Under the pieces are notes generated by a model. It had not been told where the DNA came from. It was given only the letters and a program-made list of their open reading frames with translations, and did no database searches. Shown piece by piece: positions 17,043 to 25,505 of a stretch of DNA of 57,178 nucleotides (positions are counted from its first letter, which is position 1; every line of letters begins with the position of its first letter). This DNA comes from DATAEG01 sp051001975 (lineage in GTDB: Bacteria > Actinomycetota > Actinomycetes > Mycobacteriales > Jatrophihabitantaceae): the NCBI GenBank assembly GCA_051001975.1, contig JBPCMU010000080.1, positions 1-57,178 of the forward strand, given 5' to 3'. Made by a program: the position numbers and the translations under genes.

Positions 17043-17199
17043 GCCCACAGTCTCGCCGGTAGCGATCCACAGCGCACGACGAGCTCGGCCGCAGGAGGCC
17101 CGCGGCAGCGCCCAGATATGAGTCGGAGCAGCAGGCGGACAGGATCCACAGTGGTCGTCTACGCGCTGATCGGCTTTCTGGACTTCAGGAGTGGCGAAT

Positions 17200-18007
17200 T
17201 CAGGAGTTGACGTGTCGGGAGCGGGCGCGGCGCACGGCCTCGTCGACGATGTGCTGGGCGACATCGGCGAGTTTGGTGTGCTCGGATTGGCTGATCACCC
17301 GCAGGCGGTTGAACGCCTCCTCGGCGTTGCCGCCGGTGCGCCCCCGCAGCAGCCCGATGGCCTGCTCGATCACCGGTCTGCTGGCCAGGGCGGTCTGTAG
17401 TTGAACAGTCAGGGCGAGGGCCTGGGTCAGGATCTGGGCGTTGTGCACGGCGACGGCAGCGGGTGCGGCGAACAGTTCGCCGAGCTGGGCGGCGTGGTCA
17501 TCGAATACGTCCTTGCCGCGGGCATAGACGTTGATGGCGCCGACTACTTGTCCGGGGGATCAGCAGTGGCAGCGACAGCGCGCTGTGGATGCCGAGGCGT
17601 CCCACTCGCGGCCCGAATCGGGGCCACATCCTTTCCCCACCGAGAGATCCGGAGTGAACGGTCCGACCTTCCAGCGCCGCGGTGATGCATGGTCCCTCGT
17701 TGAGAGTTGTGTACTGGATCTCGTCGATCACGGAGACGAACGGGCCGCTGGCGGCGAGTGCCTCGACGCGGTTGTCCGGCCGGTCCATCCGCAGCAGCGT
17801 CACCCCCGCGCCATCGGCGCCGGGAATCGCGTGCGCGGCGAAGATCGCCACCCGCTGCAAGAGCTCGGGCAATTGGAGGCTCCCGGTTACCAGACCGGCC
17901 AGATCTCCGAGACTGGCCTGCAGGTCTAACGCATCAGCACTCGCCTGCTCCAGGCTCAGGGACGGATGAGGCACGGGTCCCGTGGTGCGGCTCTCGGATC
18001 GTGTCAT
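17200..18007 (-). pseudogene. GAF-ANTAR antitermination regulator with a frameshift
   Basis: Two overlapping frames make one protein. Frame 1 (from ATG 18007 with AGGA upstream, or GTG 18076) gives a GAF domain: LGDLAGLVTGSLQLPELLQRV, GADGAGVTLLRMDR, YTTLNEGPCITAALEGRTVHSG. It is well formed until LSLPLLIP, then stops after unrelated residues. Frame 2 resumes exactly as GQVVGAINVYARGKDVFDDHAAQLGELFAAP and runs into an ANTAR domain (SRPVIEQAIGLLRGRTGGNAEEAFNRLR) ending at 17200. Removing one C from the five-C run (plus-strand G's 17554-17558) restores one frame. Intact relatives sense signals and bind nascent RNA. This may be a pseudogene, a slippage site, or a sequencing error. Confidence 0.85.
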
Positions 18008-19126
18008 CCTGGGTTCCTGCTCTGCTGCGTCCGGGCCCGCGACCGGCCCGGGTTCAGCGATGTGCCCGCGAGTCACCCGCCACGAAGTGAAGCTGAACGG
18101 GACTCTATTCTGACCTGCTGTGGCTTCCCGGTGCGGACGCTCCCAGCCTACCGGCTAGTCACTCCGCAGCGATATCTGCTCGATCACCCTGGGCGCTGCT
18201 ATCGGGTTGGACCTGGGCGACGTCTAGGCTCCGGATCTACTTTTCACGAGCCCACGCCACCAAACATCGCTGCCGAGTCGAGCTGGCAGACCCCACCGGC
18301 GGGCTTGAGAACCGTTTGACTTTGCCCCCCACGGGGAGTGCACTGAGGATGCAGAGAAGCTGCCGGTCTGGAACCGCCCTCGTCGCCTGATGGCCACGAT
18401 CTCGTGAGCATGATGCTCACCGCATCCAGAGGCTCCAACGTCGCTCGTGATCCCCTCCAGAGTCCGCCGTTGTTCGGTGGCCAGAGGCCGACGTCCGACA
18501 CCGACGCAGCGGACCGACTGCCTTACCCAACAGATCAGCCCTGACCGCGGTCGCGCCGTCGCCCAGTGGGGAGGTGAGCACAGATCACAGCGTCGCATCG
18601 TGCGCTCTCCGAGGCCCGGAGACCTCGGCGCTACGACGGTGTTTCCACCGCAGAGCTGAAAGGCGTGGGCGATGACACACATGTTGGGCGTCGGGTCCGG
18701 GGTGGGACGGCTGCTGAGGCGAACGCGCTCCTCCTGGACCGGGTCTGCACCGTGCACCCGGGTGGGACCGACGCTGACTGGGCCTGGACCTGGACCTGGA
18801 CCCCACAGTGAACGGACTGCAGGCTCCGGCGACGGGCAACCATCATTGAGTACTGACCCCACCAAGTCCGCGTCCGCTGATTCCACGGCGCCGAAGCCCG
18901 ACTCGAAGCCGAATATCACGAACACGGCGACTGCCACTATGGGGATTGAAATCGGAACCCACCACAACGACCACCCGGCCCAGCCCGTCCTACAAAGGAA
19001 GTGGCTGGTCGCTACGCCGGTGCCACCGATGTGGGCTTGACCGGCGAGGGCCTCCACGCGATCAACACACTGGGCCGCAGGAGGTCGGACCAACCTCATC
19101 GAAAACCAAACCGGAAGGAAAGCGCC
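18008..19126. other. Long intergenic stretch without a supported gene
   Basis: About 1.1 kb between the GAF-ANTAR gene and the first PRC-barrel gene. I see no ORF with family resemblance, no RNA gene and no clear promoter. Codon pattern is poor in all frames, with ATA, TTG and AAT more frequent than in neighbours. A short Gly-Pro-encoding run of CCTGGA repeats lies near 18779-18800. A minus-strand segment at about 18890-18960 encodes a hydrophobic stretch but has no convincing start. It may be a decayed gene or long regulatory DNA. Confidence 0.5.
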
Positions 19127-19840
19127 ATGAGCCAGACAACGCAGTTCACTATCGGGACCGAAGCCAGTTGTAGCGACGGAGTATGCGGCGAGGTGACCCG
19201 TGTGGTCGTCGATCCCGTTGCCGAGACGCTCACCCACCTCGTTGTCGAACCAAAGCATCACCAAGGTGCCGGGCGGCTCGTGCCGCTCGAACTGCTCGAC
19301 ACCGCGACCAGCGAGGTTCGGCTGCGGTGCACGTTGGCGGACTTCGACAGGCTCGACGCCGCCGACGAGACTCACTTCCTGCCCGGCAATCGCGGCTACG
19401 GCGGGTACGGCCGAGGGCAAGCATTGTTTCTGCCCTACTACGGCCTCGGCGGAGGCATGGCGATGGGCGTCGGCGCCGGGATGGGTACGGGCATGGGAGC
19501 CGGCGGCCTGGGTCTCGGGATAACGGGTGGCATGGGCCAGGGCAATTTCGACCAGTCGATTACCACCGACGTCGTGCCCAGCGGTGAGGTGTCCGTGCAC
19601 CGGGGCGACCGAGTGATCGCCGTCGACGGCGAGATCGGCCGCGTGCAGGGCCTGGTCATCGCCCGTCGCGATCACCAGGTGACCCATGTGCTGCTGCAGG
19701 AGGGTCACCTGTTCGGTCGCAAGGACGTCGCCATTCCGATCAGCGCCGTGACTACGGTGGACGAGGGCATCCAGCTGAACATCAGCAAGCAGCAGGTCAA
19801 AGACCTGCCGGCCATCGACATCGATCATCCCGACGCGTAG
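19127..19840 (+). CDS. Double PRC-barrel domain protein with glycine-rich linker
   Basis: 237 residues from ATG 19127, preceded by GGAAGGAAA. The N-terminal PRC-barrel (about 1-75) reads FTIGTEASCSDGVCGEVTRVV...LVPLELLDT. A second barrel (about 150-230) has VHRGDRVIAVDGEIGRVQGLV and HLFGRKDVAIPISAV. They are joined by a Gly/Met-rich linker (GGGMAMGVGAGMGTGMGAG-type, ~100-140). PRC-barrels bind RNA or protein partners, as in RimM and photosynthetic reaction centre H subunit; similar stand-alone actinobacterial proteins accumulate in stress. Role here is inferred from the neighbouring PRC-barrel and YflT-type genes, which face it. Confidence 0.85.
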   Translation: MSQTTQFTIGTEASCSDGVCGEVTRVVVDPVAETLTHLVVEPKHHQGAGRLVPLELLDTATSEVRLRCTLADFDRLDAADETHFLPGNRGYGGYGRGQALFLPYYGLGGGMAMGVGAGMGTGMGAGGLGLGITGGMGQGNFDQSITTDVVPSGEVSVHRGDRVIAVDGEIGRVQGLVIARRDHQVTHVLLQEGHLFGRKDVAIPISAVTTVDEGIQLNISKQQVKDLPAIDIDHPDA

Positions 19841-20057
19841 CCACCTACGGACCCGTGCTTACTACCTCTCCGAACGCTTCGCTCATGGCTGTACGTCTCA
19901 GACCGGAACGCCGTTTTCGACAACCGAACTGCCCGGCCGGAGGGCAGCTGTCATGACGGGGCGACACAGGCTATTTGCAACCCGGAAGAACCAAGTGAGC
20001 CTGGCGCAGTCGTTGACGTTGGCCGCAGCGGTGGAGGGCGCTGGGTAGCACGCTGCC

Positions 20058-20504
20058 TCAGTCCCGCGCCCGCGGCGACAAATTCGGAAGCAACGCCAGG
20101 CCCATGGGATACATGTATTCCTGACCCCAGAACGGTGCGTACCCGTAGTAGCTGTAAATGCTGGAGTGATACGGCCGGTCGTCGACGAGGTCCGGGTCAT
20201 AGCCGGGCGCCGACGCGACCCGGTCACGCGACTGATTGATGAGGACGTCATCCTCGGTGATTTTGATGATGGCGTCGACGGGTATCAGGGTCTTCGTTTC
20301 GCCGAAGCCGAGGAAGCCGCCATGTTCGACCAGCAGAAAGCGGACTTTCTCTTCGCGATCGTCGATGAGGAGGTCGGCCACCTTGCCGATGCCGGCGCCG
20401 TCCTTGTCTTTCACCTCGCGGCCGCGGATGTCGTTTGCTGATCCGTCGACCGTCTGTCCGCGGTCGCCCAAGGTGTAGAGGCTGGCGTCTTCGTTGACTG
20501 TCAT
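20058..20504 (-). CDS. PRC-barrel domain protein
   Basis: 148 residues from ATG 20504, with AGGAGA at a good distance. The PRC-barrel spans about residues 24-95: NDIRGREVKDKDGAGIGKVADLLIDDREEKVRFLLVEHGG (here named by its GIGKVADLLID and FLLVEHGGFLGFG motifs), then KTLIPVDAI. The C-terminal ~50 residues are Tyr-rich (SSIYSYYGYAPFWGQEYMYP), typical of actinobacterial stress-associated PRC proteins. It converges with the double-barrel gene over 217 bases that hold no gene. It is 82 bases downstream of the YflT-like gene in the same direction, so the two may be co-transcribed. Confidence 0.88.
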   Translation of the reverse strand: MTVNEDASLYTLGDRGQTVDGSANDIRGREVKDKDGAGIGKVADLLIDDREEKVRFLLVEHGGFLGFGETKTLIPVDAIIKITEDDVLINQSRDRVASAPGYDPDLVDDRPYHSSIYSYYGYAPFWGQEYMYPMGLALLPNLSPRARD

Positions 20505-20586
20505 TGAAATCGTCTCCTAGAGCTAGTTGGCGCCGGCTTGGTATCGAGCCGCCGGCGGCGGTGCAGAGGCTGGGCGCTGCGAGGTG

Positions 20587-21084
20587 TCAGATCGTCACCT
20601 CCCGCGGCATGGCGGCGAGGATCTCCCGCGCGCGAGCGGCGTGCTTGTGCTCCACGAGCACTTCGTACTTGGTGGCGACGACCTGGTTGACCGAGGCGAA
20701 GTCGCGAGTGCCATGCCGGGTGGCGGTGCTGTAGCCGAGCTGACTCCACGCCAGTCCAAACACTGCCCCGAGCAGCGGCGTGGTGACGAGAAAGCCGAGC
20801 TGATTCCGGTCGCTGAACAGGCTGAACGCGATCCCGACGAACAGTCCGATCCAGAGTCCGGAGAGGGCTCCCGCGGCGGCGATCTTGCCCCGGGTCAGGC
20901 GCCCTGTGACCCGTTCGATCGAGCGGAGCTCGGTGCCAACGATCTCCAGGTTCTGCACCGGAAAGCCTTGGTCGGCAAGATGGTCCACCGCATGCTGGGC
21001 CGTGACGTAGCGCTCGTACACACCGAGGGACATGGGGTATTCCAGCTCCATGCGGGCGGCGGTGAACATCTGGCTTCGTGTCAT
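20587..21084 (-). CDS. YflT/general stress protein 17M-like membrane protein
   Basis: 165 residues from ATG 21084 (AGGA upstream); an internal start at Met12 is possible. The N-terminal part VYERYVTAQHAVDHLADQGFPVQNLEIVG is the YflT/GsiB-type beta-alpha-beta module. Next come two Gly/Ala-rich hydrophobic helices (GKIAAAGALSGLWIGLFVGIAFSLF and LGFLVTTPLLGAVFGLAWSQLGY). The C-terminal part VVATKYEVLVEHKHAARAREIL closes the module. Related Bacillus proteins belong to the general stress regulon. Operon with the downstream PRC-barrel gene is likely; no sigma-B-like GTTT...GGGTAT promoter was found. Confidence 0.82.
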   Translation of the reverse strand: MTRSQMFTAARMELEYPMSLGVYERYVTAQHAVDHLADQGFPVQNLEIVGTELRSIERVTGRLTRGKIAAAGALSGLWIGLFVGIAFSLFSDRNQLGFLVTTPLLGAVFGLAWSQLGYSTATRHGTRDFASVNQVVATKYEVLVEHKHAARAREILAAMPREVTI

Positions 21085-21093
21085 GCTTCGGTC

Positions 21094-21315
21094 CTATTCG
21101 GTGATGGTTGGTGCAGCGGATTCGGTCAGCAGGAAGTAGCGCGCGGGTGCGAACGGCGAGGCGAACAGCGGTACCAGCGCGGGGCTGCAGGGGGATGTCG
21201 AGAAATGGGTGTCCTCATAGTTGTGGCCTTCCGGTACGACGAGACGCAGGCCCCGCCCTCGGTCCGCCGATGAAGTAGGTGTTGCTGGGGCACGCACTTC
21301 TGCCGACCGCAGCAT
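21094..21315 (-). CDS. Possible small protein of unknown family
   Basis: 73 residues ending nine bases before the YflT-like start, the spacing expected for an upstream operon partner. The C-terminal two thirds (VVPEGHNYEDTHFSTS, FAPARYFLLTESAAPTITE) look more protein-like than random high-GC translation. No domain, membrane segment or SD is recognisable. The start is uncertain. It could equally be non-coding leader. Confidence 0.3.
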   Translation of the reverse strand: MLRSAEVRAPATPTSSADRGRGLRLVVPEGHNYEDTHFSTSPCSPALVPLFASPFAPARYFLLTESAAPTITE

Positions 21316-21630
21316 GTGACGGCAACCAGAAGCAGAGGAAAGCGCTTGTCCGGGGCCGGCAGTGGCACTCAGATGTGCCTGGTTGCGAGCGTGTGCTCAC
21401 CGCGGCGGCCGGAGGGCTTTCCGCGAGGTCCAGGCTGGCTGTCAACTCAGCTGCCTCCGAGCGTACGCGCCCCTGTGCGCCGGGCCACCGCACCGACACC
21501 ATGACAACAAGCCATCGAAGTCCAGCTATCAGGGCGCAGCCGGTGGGGTACGACTTCATCGCGGCCGGTCGGCCGGCTGGCCGTCGACCAGGTGTTAGCT
21601 GCCCTGTGCGACCGCTGGCTCGACCCCGGA
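21316..21630. other. Intergenic region upstream of mshC
   Basis: About 315 bases with no supported gene, lying between divergent transcription units (stress block leftward, mshC rightward). It must hold the promoter of the leftward YflT/PRC unit. I found no recognisable box on that strand. Confidence 0.5.
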
Positions 21631-21636
21631 TACGGT
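21631..21636 (+). promoter_or_regulatory. -10 box for leaderless mshC mRNA
   Basis: TACGGT ends six bases before ATG 21643, and no SD is present. This decides the mshC start over the earlier in-frame start at 21592. Confidence 0.5.
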
Positions 21637-21642
21637 GAAGCA

Positions 21643-22863
21643 ATGGACTCCTGGTCAGCTCCCGTCGTTCCCGAGGTGCCGGGTGCGGCCGTCCCGCTAC
21701 GCCTGTTCGACACGGCCACCGGGCAACTCCGGGACGCGACCCCGACCGGCACGGCCGGCATGTACGTGTGCGGCATCACGCCCTACGACGCCACCCATCT
21801 CGGTCATGCGGCGACCTACCTCGCCTTCGACCTGGTGCAGCGGGTGTGGCGCGACGGTGGCCACCCGGTGCACTACGTGCAGAACGTCACCGACGTGGAC
21901 GACCCGCTGCTGGAGCGCGCGACCCAGAACGGCGAGGACTGGCGTGAGCTCGCCCGCCGCGAGATCAACCTCTATCGCGAGGACATGGCGGCGCTGCGGA
22001 TCATCCCGCCCGATGATTACGTCGGCGCGGTGGAGAGCATCCCCGAGTTGGTGCCGGTGATCGAGAAACTGCTCGGGACGGATGCGGCGTACCGCGTCGA
22101 GGACGACGTCTACTTCCGCATCGCCGCCGACGACCGGTTCGGCTCAGAGTCCGGACTCGACCGAGAGCAGATGCTCACTCTCTTTGCCGAGCGGGGAGGC
22201 GACCCGGACCGGGCGGGCAAGTCCGATCCGTTGGACTCACTGCTCTGGCGCGCGGAACGACCGGGCGAGCCGTCCTGGCCCAGTGAATTGGGCGCCGGCC
22301 GTCCGGGCTGGCACATCGAGTGCTCGGTCATCGCGATGAACCGTCTCGGCATGGACTTCCTGGTCCAGGGCGGCGGCAGCGACCTGGCCTTCCCACACCA
22401 CGAGCACTCCGCCTCGCATGCCCGGACAGCGACCGGCGAGCCGACCTTCGCGCGGCTCTATGTGCATGCCGGAATGATCGGCCTCGACGGCGAGAAGATG
22501 AGCAAGTCCCGCGGCAATCTGGTGTTCGTCTCGAAGCTACGAGCCGCCGGGGTCGATTCGATGGCGGTGCGGCTCGCGCTGCTGGACGGGCACTATCGCG
22601 CCGACCGGGAGTGGATCGGAGGCCGGCTGCGTGGCGCCGAGGCTCGGCTGGCCCGGTGGCGCACGGCCGTGTCACGACCCTGCACCGCCGACCCGGTTCA
22701 GGCGATCGCGCAGGTGCGTGCCGCGCTGTCCGACGACCTCGACACCGGATCAGCACTGGTCGCGATCGACCGCTGGGCCGAGTCCGCCGAGGAGACCGTC
22801 GACGGCGGGGGAGCAGCCATCACGGCAGCAGTCGATGCGCTGCTCGGGGTCGCCCTAGAGTGA
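21643..22863 (+). CDS. mshC: L-cysteine:1D-myo-inosityl 2-amino-2-deoxy-alpha-D-glucopyranoside ligase
   Basis: 406 residues. It is the cysteine-adding step of mycothiol synthesis: ATP-dependent coupling of Cys to GlcN-inositol. It is a cysteinyl-tRNA synthetase homologue without the tRNA-binding C-terminus. The N-terminus MDSWSAPVVPEVPG is typical of MshC. The zinc Cys43 is in YVCG, HIGH-like THLGHA is at 51-56, a second zinc region is GWHIECS, then HHEHSASHA, and KMSKS is at 285-289. Length fits MshC (about 410) rather than CysS (about 460). It stands alone on the plus strand and converges with the pseudo-transglutaminase gene. In M. tuberculosis it also lies near uppP and the SCO1521 trio. 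Confidence 0.95.
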   Translation: MDSWSAPVVPEVPGAAVPLRLFDTATGQLRDATPTGTAGMYVCGITPYDATHLGHAATYLAFDLVQRVWRDGGHPVHYVQNVTDVDDPLLERATQNGEDWRELARREINLYREDMAALRIIPPDDYVGAVESIPELVPVIEKLLGTDAAYRVEDDVYFRIAADDRFGSESGLDREQMLTLFAERGGDPDRAGKSDPLDSLLWRAERPGEPSWPSELGAGRPGWHIECSVIAMNRLGMDFLVQGGGSDLAFPHHEHSASHARTATGEPTFARLYVHAGMIGLDGEKMSKSRGNLVFVSKLRAAGVDSMAVRLALLDGHYRADREWIGGRLRGAEARLARWRTAVSRPCTADPVQAIAQVRAALSDDLDTGSALVAIDRWAESAEETVDGGGAAITAAVDALLGVALE

Positions 22864-22942
22864 GCCACTCAGGGCCAGGCTGCTGTCGCCAGCGACTCGG
22901 GGTCGCCGCCGAGGCCTCAGCTGTGCCGTAGGTTTCGCCGCA

Positions 22943-22969
22943 GGTTCCCACCGCGGGCGCCCGCGAACC
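22943..22969. terminator. GC hairpin between convergent genes
   Basis: The 14-bp perfect palindrome CGCGGGCGCCCGCG (22952-22965), flanked by GGTT and AACC, lies between the mshC stop and the pseudo-transglutaminase stop. It is a plausible bidirectional terminator without a U-tract. Confidence 0.4.
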
Positions 22970-22976
22970 CCGGCGA

Positions 22977-25505
22977 TCAGGCGGTATGAACCCGACGGGC
23001 GCCGCTGGCGGAGGTGCGTGGACGGCGGACCCGGTGGGCGCGCAGCGAGCGCAGGCTCAGCGAGGCGCGGATGCGTCGCCAGCGGGACCGTCCGGTGCCG
23101 AGGTCGCGCCGGGCATGCGTCACTTCGATCCAGTAGGCCTCGACGGCTGCCGGTGACGGCACCCCGGCGGCGAACACACCGGAGTTGGCCCGCGTCGCGA
23201 GACCGGGCAGCGCCGGATGGCCGAGGGCGTGAGCCTGCTCCAGCCGCGTCTGCCGCGGTGAGATGGTGGCGCCGAAGTCCCGAGCTCGATCCAGCACTTC
23301 CTGCCAGCCGGCGGCGATCTGATCCGATGTGGTGCCGCGCCGTCTACGCCGTCGTCGACGCAGTTGTTTCAGCCCGATGATCGTTGCGCAGATCGCGGCG
23401 ATCACCAGCAGCGGCAGGCCCACGTACGCGAGGATCTTCAGGACCAGCGACGGCAGCGGAACGTGCAGCGCGTTGTGCTTCTTCTTGTTCGGGTTCCGCG
23501 ACGCGTTGGACTGCGGTTCCTCCGGATTCTGCTGCGTGGTCGGCGGCTTGACCGTGTTCGGTGGCGGGACGTCCTTGCCCTCGGAGTTCTGCTCCTGCTC
23601 CTGCGGCGGGGTGTTCGGCGTCTTCGACTTGTCCGGCACGAAGTTCTTGGTCGGGATCGTGAACCACTCGCCGGAGGCCAGGTGTACTTCGACCCAGGCG
23701 TGCACATCCTTGCCCTGAACGGTGCCGTCACTCTCCGGGACCGCGCCGAGTACGACCCGGGCCGGGAAGCCGAGTTGGCCGGCGACCAGGGCGTAGAGGG
23801 CGGCGTACTGCTCGTCGTCGCCGACGATCTCCTGCGCGCTGAGCATCGTGGTCAGCCGGCCGAGACCGTGCCCGGCGAAGAACCGCGACTGCGCGTCGTT
23901 GCCGTTCCCGCCGTCGCTGTACTTGCCGTTGCTGACCAGCCACTGCCCGATGTTCTTCAGCTGGTCCCACGGGGTGTTCGCGTTGCCGGACCAGGCCGGG
24001 ATCTTCGACTGGGTGATGCCGAAGTAGTCCGGCGAGACGATCGGCTCACCGAACGGGCTGTAGTCCTTGCTGCTCTGACTCGGCACGACTGCATCCAGTC
24101 GGATCGTCTCGCCTTGGTGCAGGCCGGCCTGCATGACCCCGGTGCTGCTGGCCAGGTTGTAGCGGAACGCGCGCAGCGCCGCGTCCCCGCCGGAGAAACG
24201 GATCTTGGTCAGTTCGCCGACTGCCGGAACCCAGACGTCGGAGTAGCCGCTGTCGATGGTGATTTGTGCCGAGACCCTCTTGCCGGAGTCCATGGCGTTG
24301 ATGGTCGAGCCGATCCGCTGGAAGGTGCTGGTGCCCTTCGTCTGCGAGATGGTGTTGGACGCGACCCAGGCGGTGCCGTTGTAGTCGTCGAGAGTGGCGA
24401 TCTTGACCGGGATGCCGGAGGGCAGACCCTTCACCTGGAACAGTGGCGTCGTGTTGAGCCGGCCGGTCTTCGTGTACTTGCGGAAGGCCGCCAGCGGGCT
24501 GGGGAACTGGCTGACGTCGAACGGCGGAGTGATGTAGTCGCGCAACACCAGGCGCCGGTGCGCGCCGGTGCCGGGCAGGTGCGGGCCGACCACCATGCCG
24601 AGCACGCCGGCCACGGCGACCATCGCGATCGCGGTCGAGAACCGCACCCGGTTGCCGGTCCCGGTCCGAAGGGTGACCCTGGCTCTGCGGGAGCGCAGCG
24701 CGAGCCAACCGATCGCCAGTGCTGCGAAGACTCCGCCCTGCAGCAGTAGCGACGCCGGGTTGCTGGTGCCCAGCAGAATCACTCCGATGAGCAGTGCCAC
24801 CGGAGCAAGCAACGGCGCGAACGCGGCCTTGGTGCGCTCGGCCAGCGACGCACCGGCGACGCCGCCGAGGATGCCGAGCAGGTAGGGGATCACCAGCAGG
24901 GCGCCGGTGTTGCCGACCGGCGGGAGCGTGGTGAGCAGGTCCTTCCAGCCGTGCACGGACACCGCCGACAATGATCGGAGCGCCTTGCCGGTGGGCAAGA
25001 ATCCGACCGCCAAGTTCTCCCGCAGCGCGACCGCGCCGCCGAGCAGGAAGAACGTCAGGACCGCCGCGGCCAGTGCGGCGAGCAGCGGCTGCCGCAACGC
25101 CGCGCCGAGGTGGCCGATGACGATGCCCAGGACCACGCCGAGGATGCCTACGAAGAGGTACTGCCACCCGCCGTAGGTGATCCGGAAGCCCTCCAGGGCA
25201 ACGATGCACAACGCGGCCAGCAGGCCGAGGTCGACGAGTTGCGCCCGTGTGGGCGCCAGCATGATGGGCGCCTTGCCCCACCCCGCGCCGCGCGACGTCC
25301 GGTCGCTGACCGGGCGTGGCTTTCGGTCGGCCGCGGGCCGGCTGGACGTCTGCTGGTCCGGGCCGGTGGGCCAGCCCGACGAAGACACCGCTCGACCGAG
25401 GTCTGCGCGACGCATCGTCGAGTCGTCTGGTGCCTGGCGTTGTTGGGTGCGCTCGTCGGCCTGACCCGGGTCGGCCGGCTTCTTCCCGCGGCGGGGCAGC
25501 TTCAT
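22977..25505 (-). CDS. Polytopic membrane protein with inactive-looking transglutaminase domain (TgpA-like)
   Basis: 842 residues from ATG 25505, overlapping the DUF58 stop (ATGA). A Lys/Arg/Pro-rich cytoplasmic N-terminus (~1-80) is followed by about seven membrane helices (~90-300, e.g. YLFVGILGVVLGIVIGHLG). An extracytoplasmic domain then contains the transglutaminase core (~480-640). Where active enzymes have G-x-C-E-Q-F/Y-A, this protein reads GDDEQYA. The His is kept (HAWVEV), but the usual F-D-P-T is FTIPT, so Cys and Asp are both lost. A Pro/Gln/Asn-rich stretch (~665-720), one more helix (~735-760), then a cytoplasmic ~85-residue tail (QIAAGWQEVLDRARDFG) follow. In this family MoxR, DUF58 and TgpA-like proteins form a conserved trio. 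A non-enzymatic, peptide-binding role is inferred. Confidence 0.85.
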   Translation of the reverse strand: MKLPRRGKKPADPGQADERTQQRQAPDDSTMRRADLGRAVSSSGWPTGPDQQTSSRPAADRKPRPVSDRTSRGAGWGKAPIMLAPTRAQLVDLGLLAALCIVALEGFRITYGGWQYLFVGILGVVLGIVIGHLGAALRQPLLAALAAAVLTFFLLGGAVALRENLAVGFLPTGKALRSLSAVSVHGWKDLLTTLPPVGNTGALLVIPYLLGILGGVAGASLAERTKAAFAPLLAPVALLIGVILLGTSNPASLLLQGGVFAALAIGWLALRSRRARVTLRTGTGNRVRFSTAIAMVAVAGVLGMVVGPHLPGTGAHRRLVLRDYITPPFDVSQFPSPLAAFRKYTKTGRLNTTPLFQVKGLPSGIPVKIATLDDYNGTAWVASNTISQTKGTSTFQRIGSTINAMDSGKRVSAQITIDSGYSDVWVPAVGELTKIRFSGGDAALRAFRYNLASSTGVMQAGLHQGETIRLDAVVPSQSSKDYSPFGEPIVSPDYFGITQSKIPAWSGNANTPWDQLKNIGQWLVSNGKYSDGGNGNDAQSRFFAGHGLGRLTTMLSAQEIVGDDEQYAALYALVAGQLGFPARVVLGAVPESDGTVQGKDVHAWVEVHLASGEWFTIPTKNFVPDKSKTPNTPPQEQEQNSEGKDVPPPNTVKPPTTQQNPEEPQSNASRNPNKKKHNALHVPLPSLVLKILAYVGLPLLVIAAICATIIGLKQLRRRRRRRRGTTSDQIAAGWQEVLDRARDFGATISPRQTRLEQAHALGHPALPGLATRANSGVFAAGVPSPAAVEAYWIEVTHARRDLGTGRSRWRRIRASLSLRSLRAHRVRRPRTSASGARRVHTA

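Noticed and set aside
18224..19828. 534-codon minus-strand frame with a hydrophobic stretch near 18890-18960
   Set aside because: Most of it lies opposite the PRC-barrel gene. The hydrophobic part has no credible start or SD and no family resemblance, so I list the region as gene-poor.
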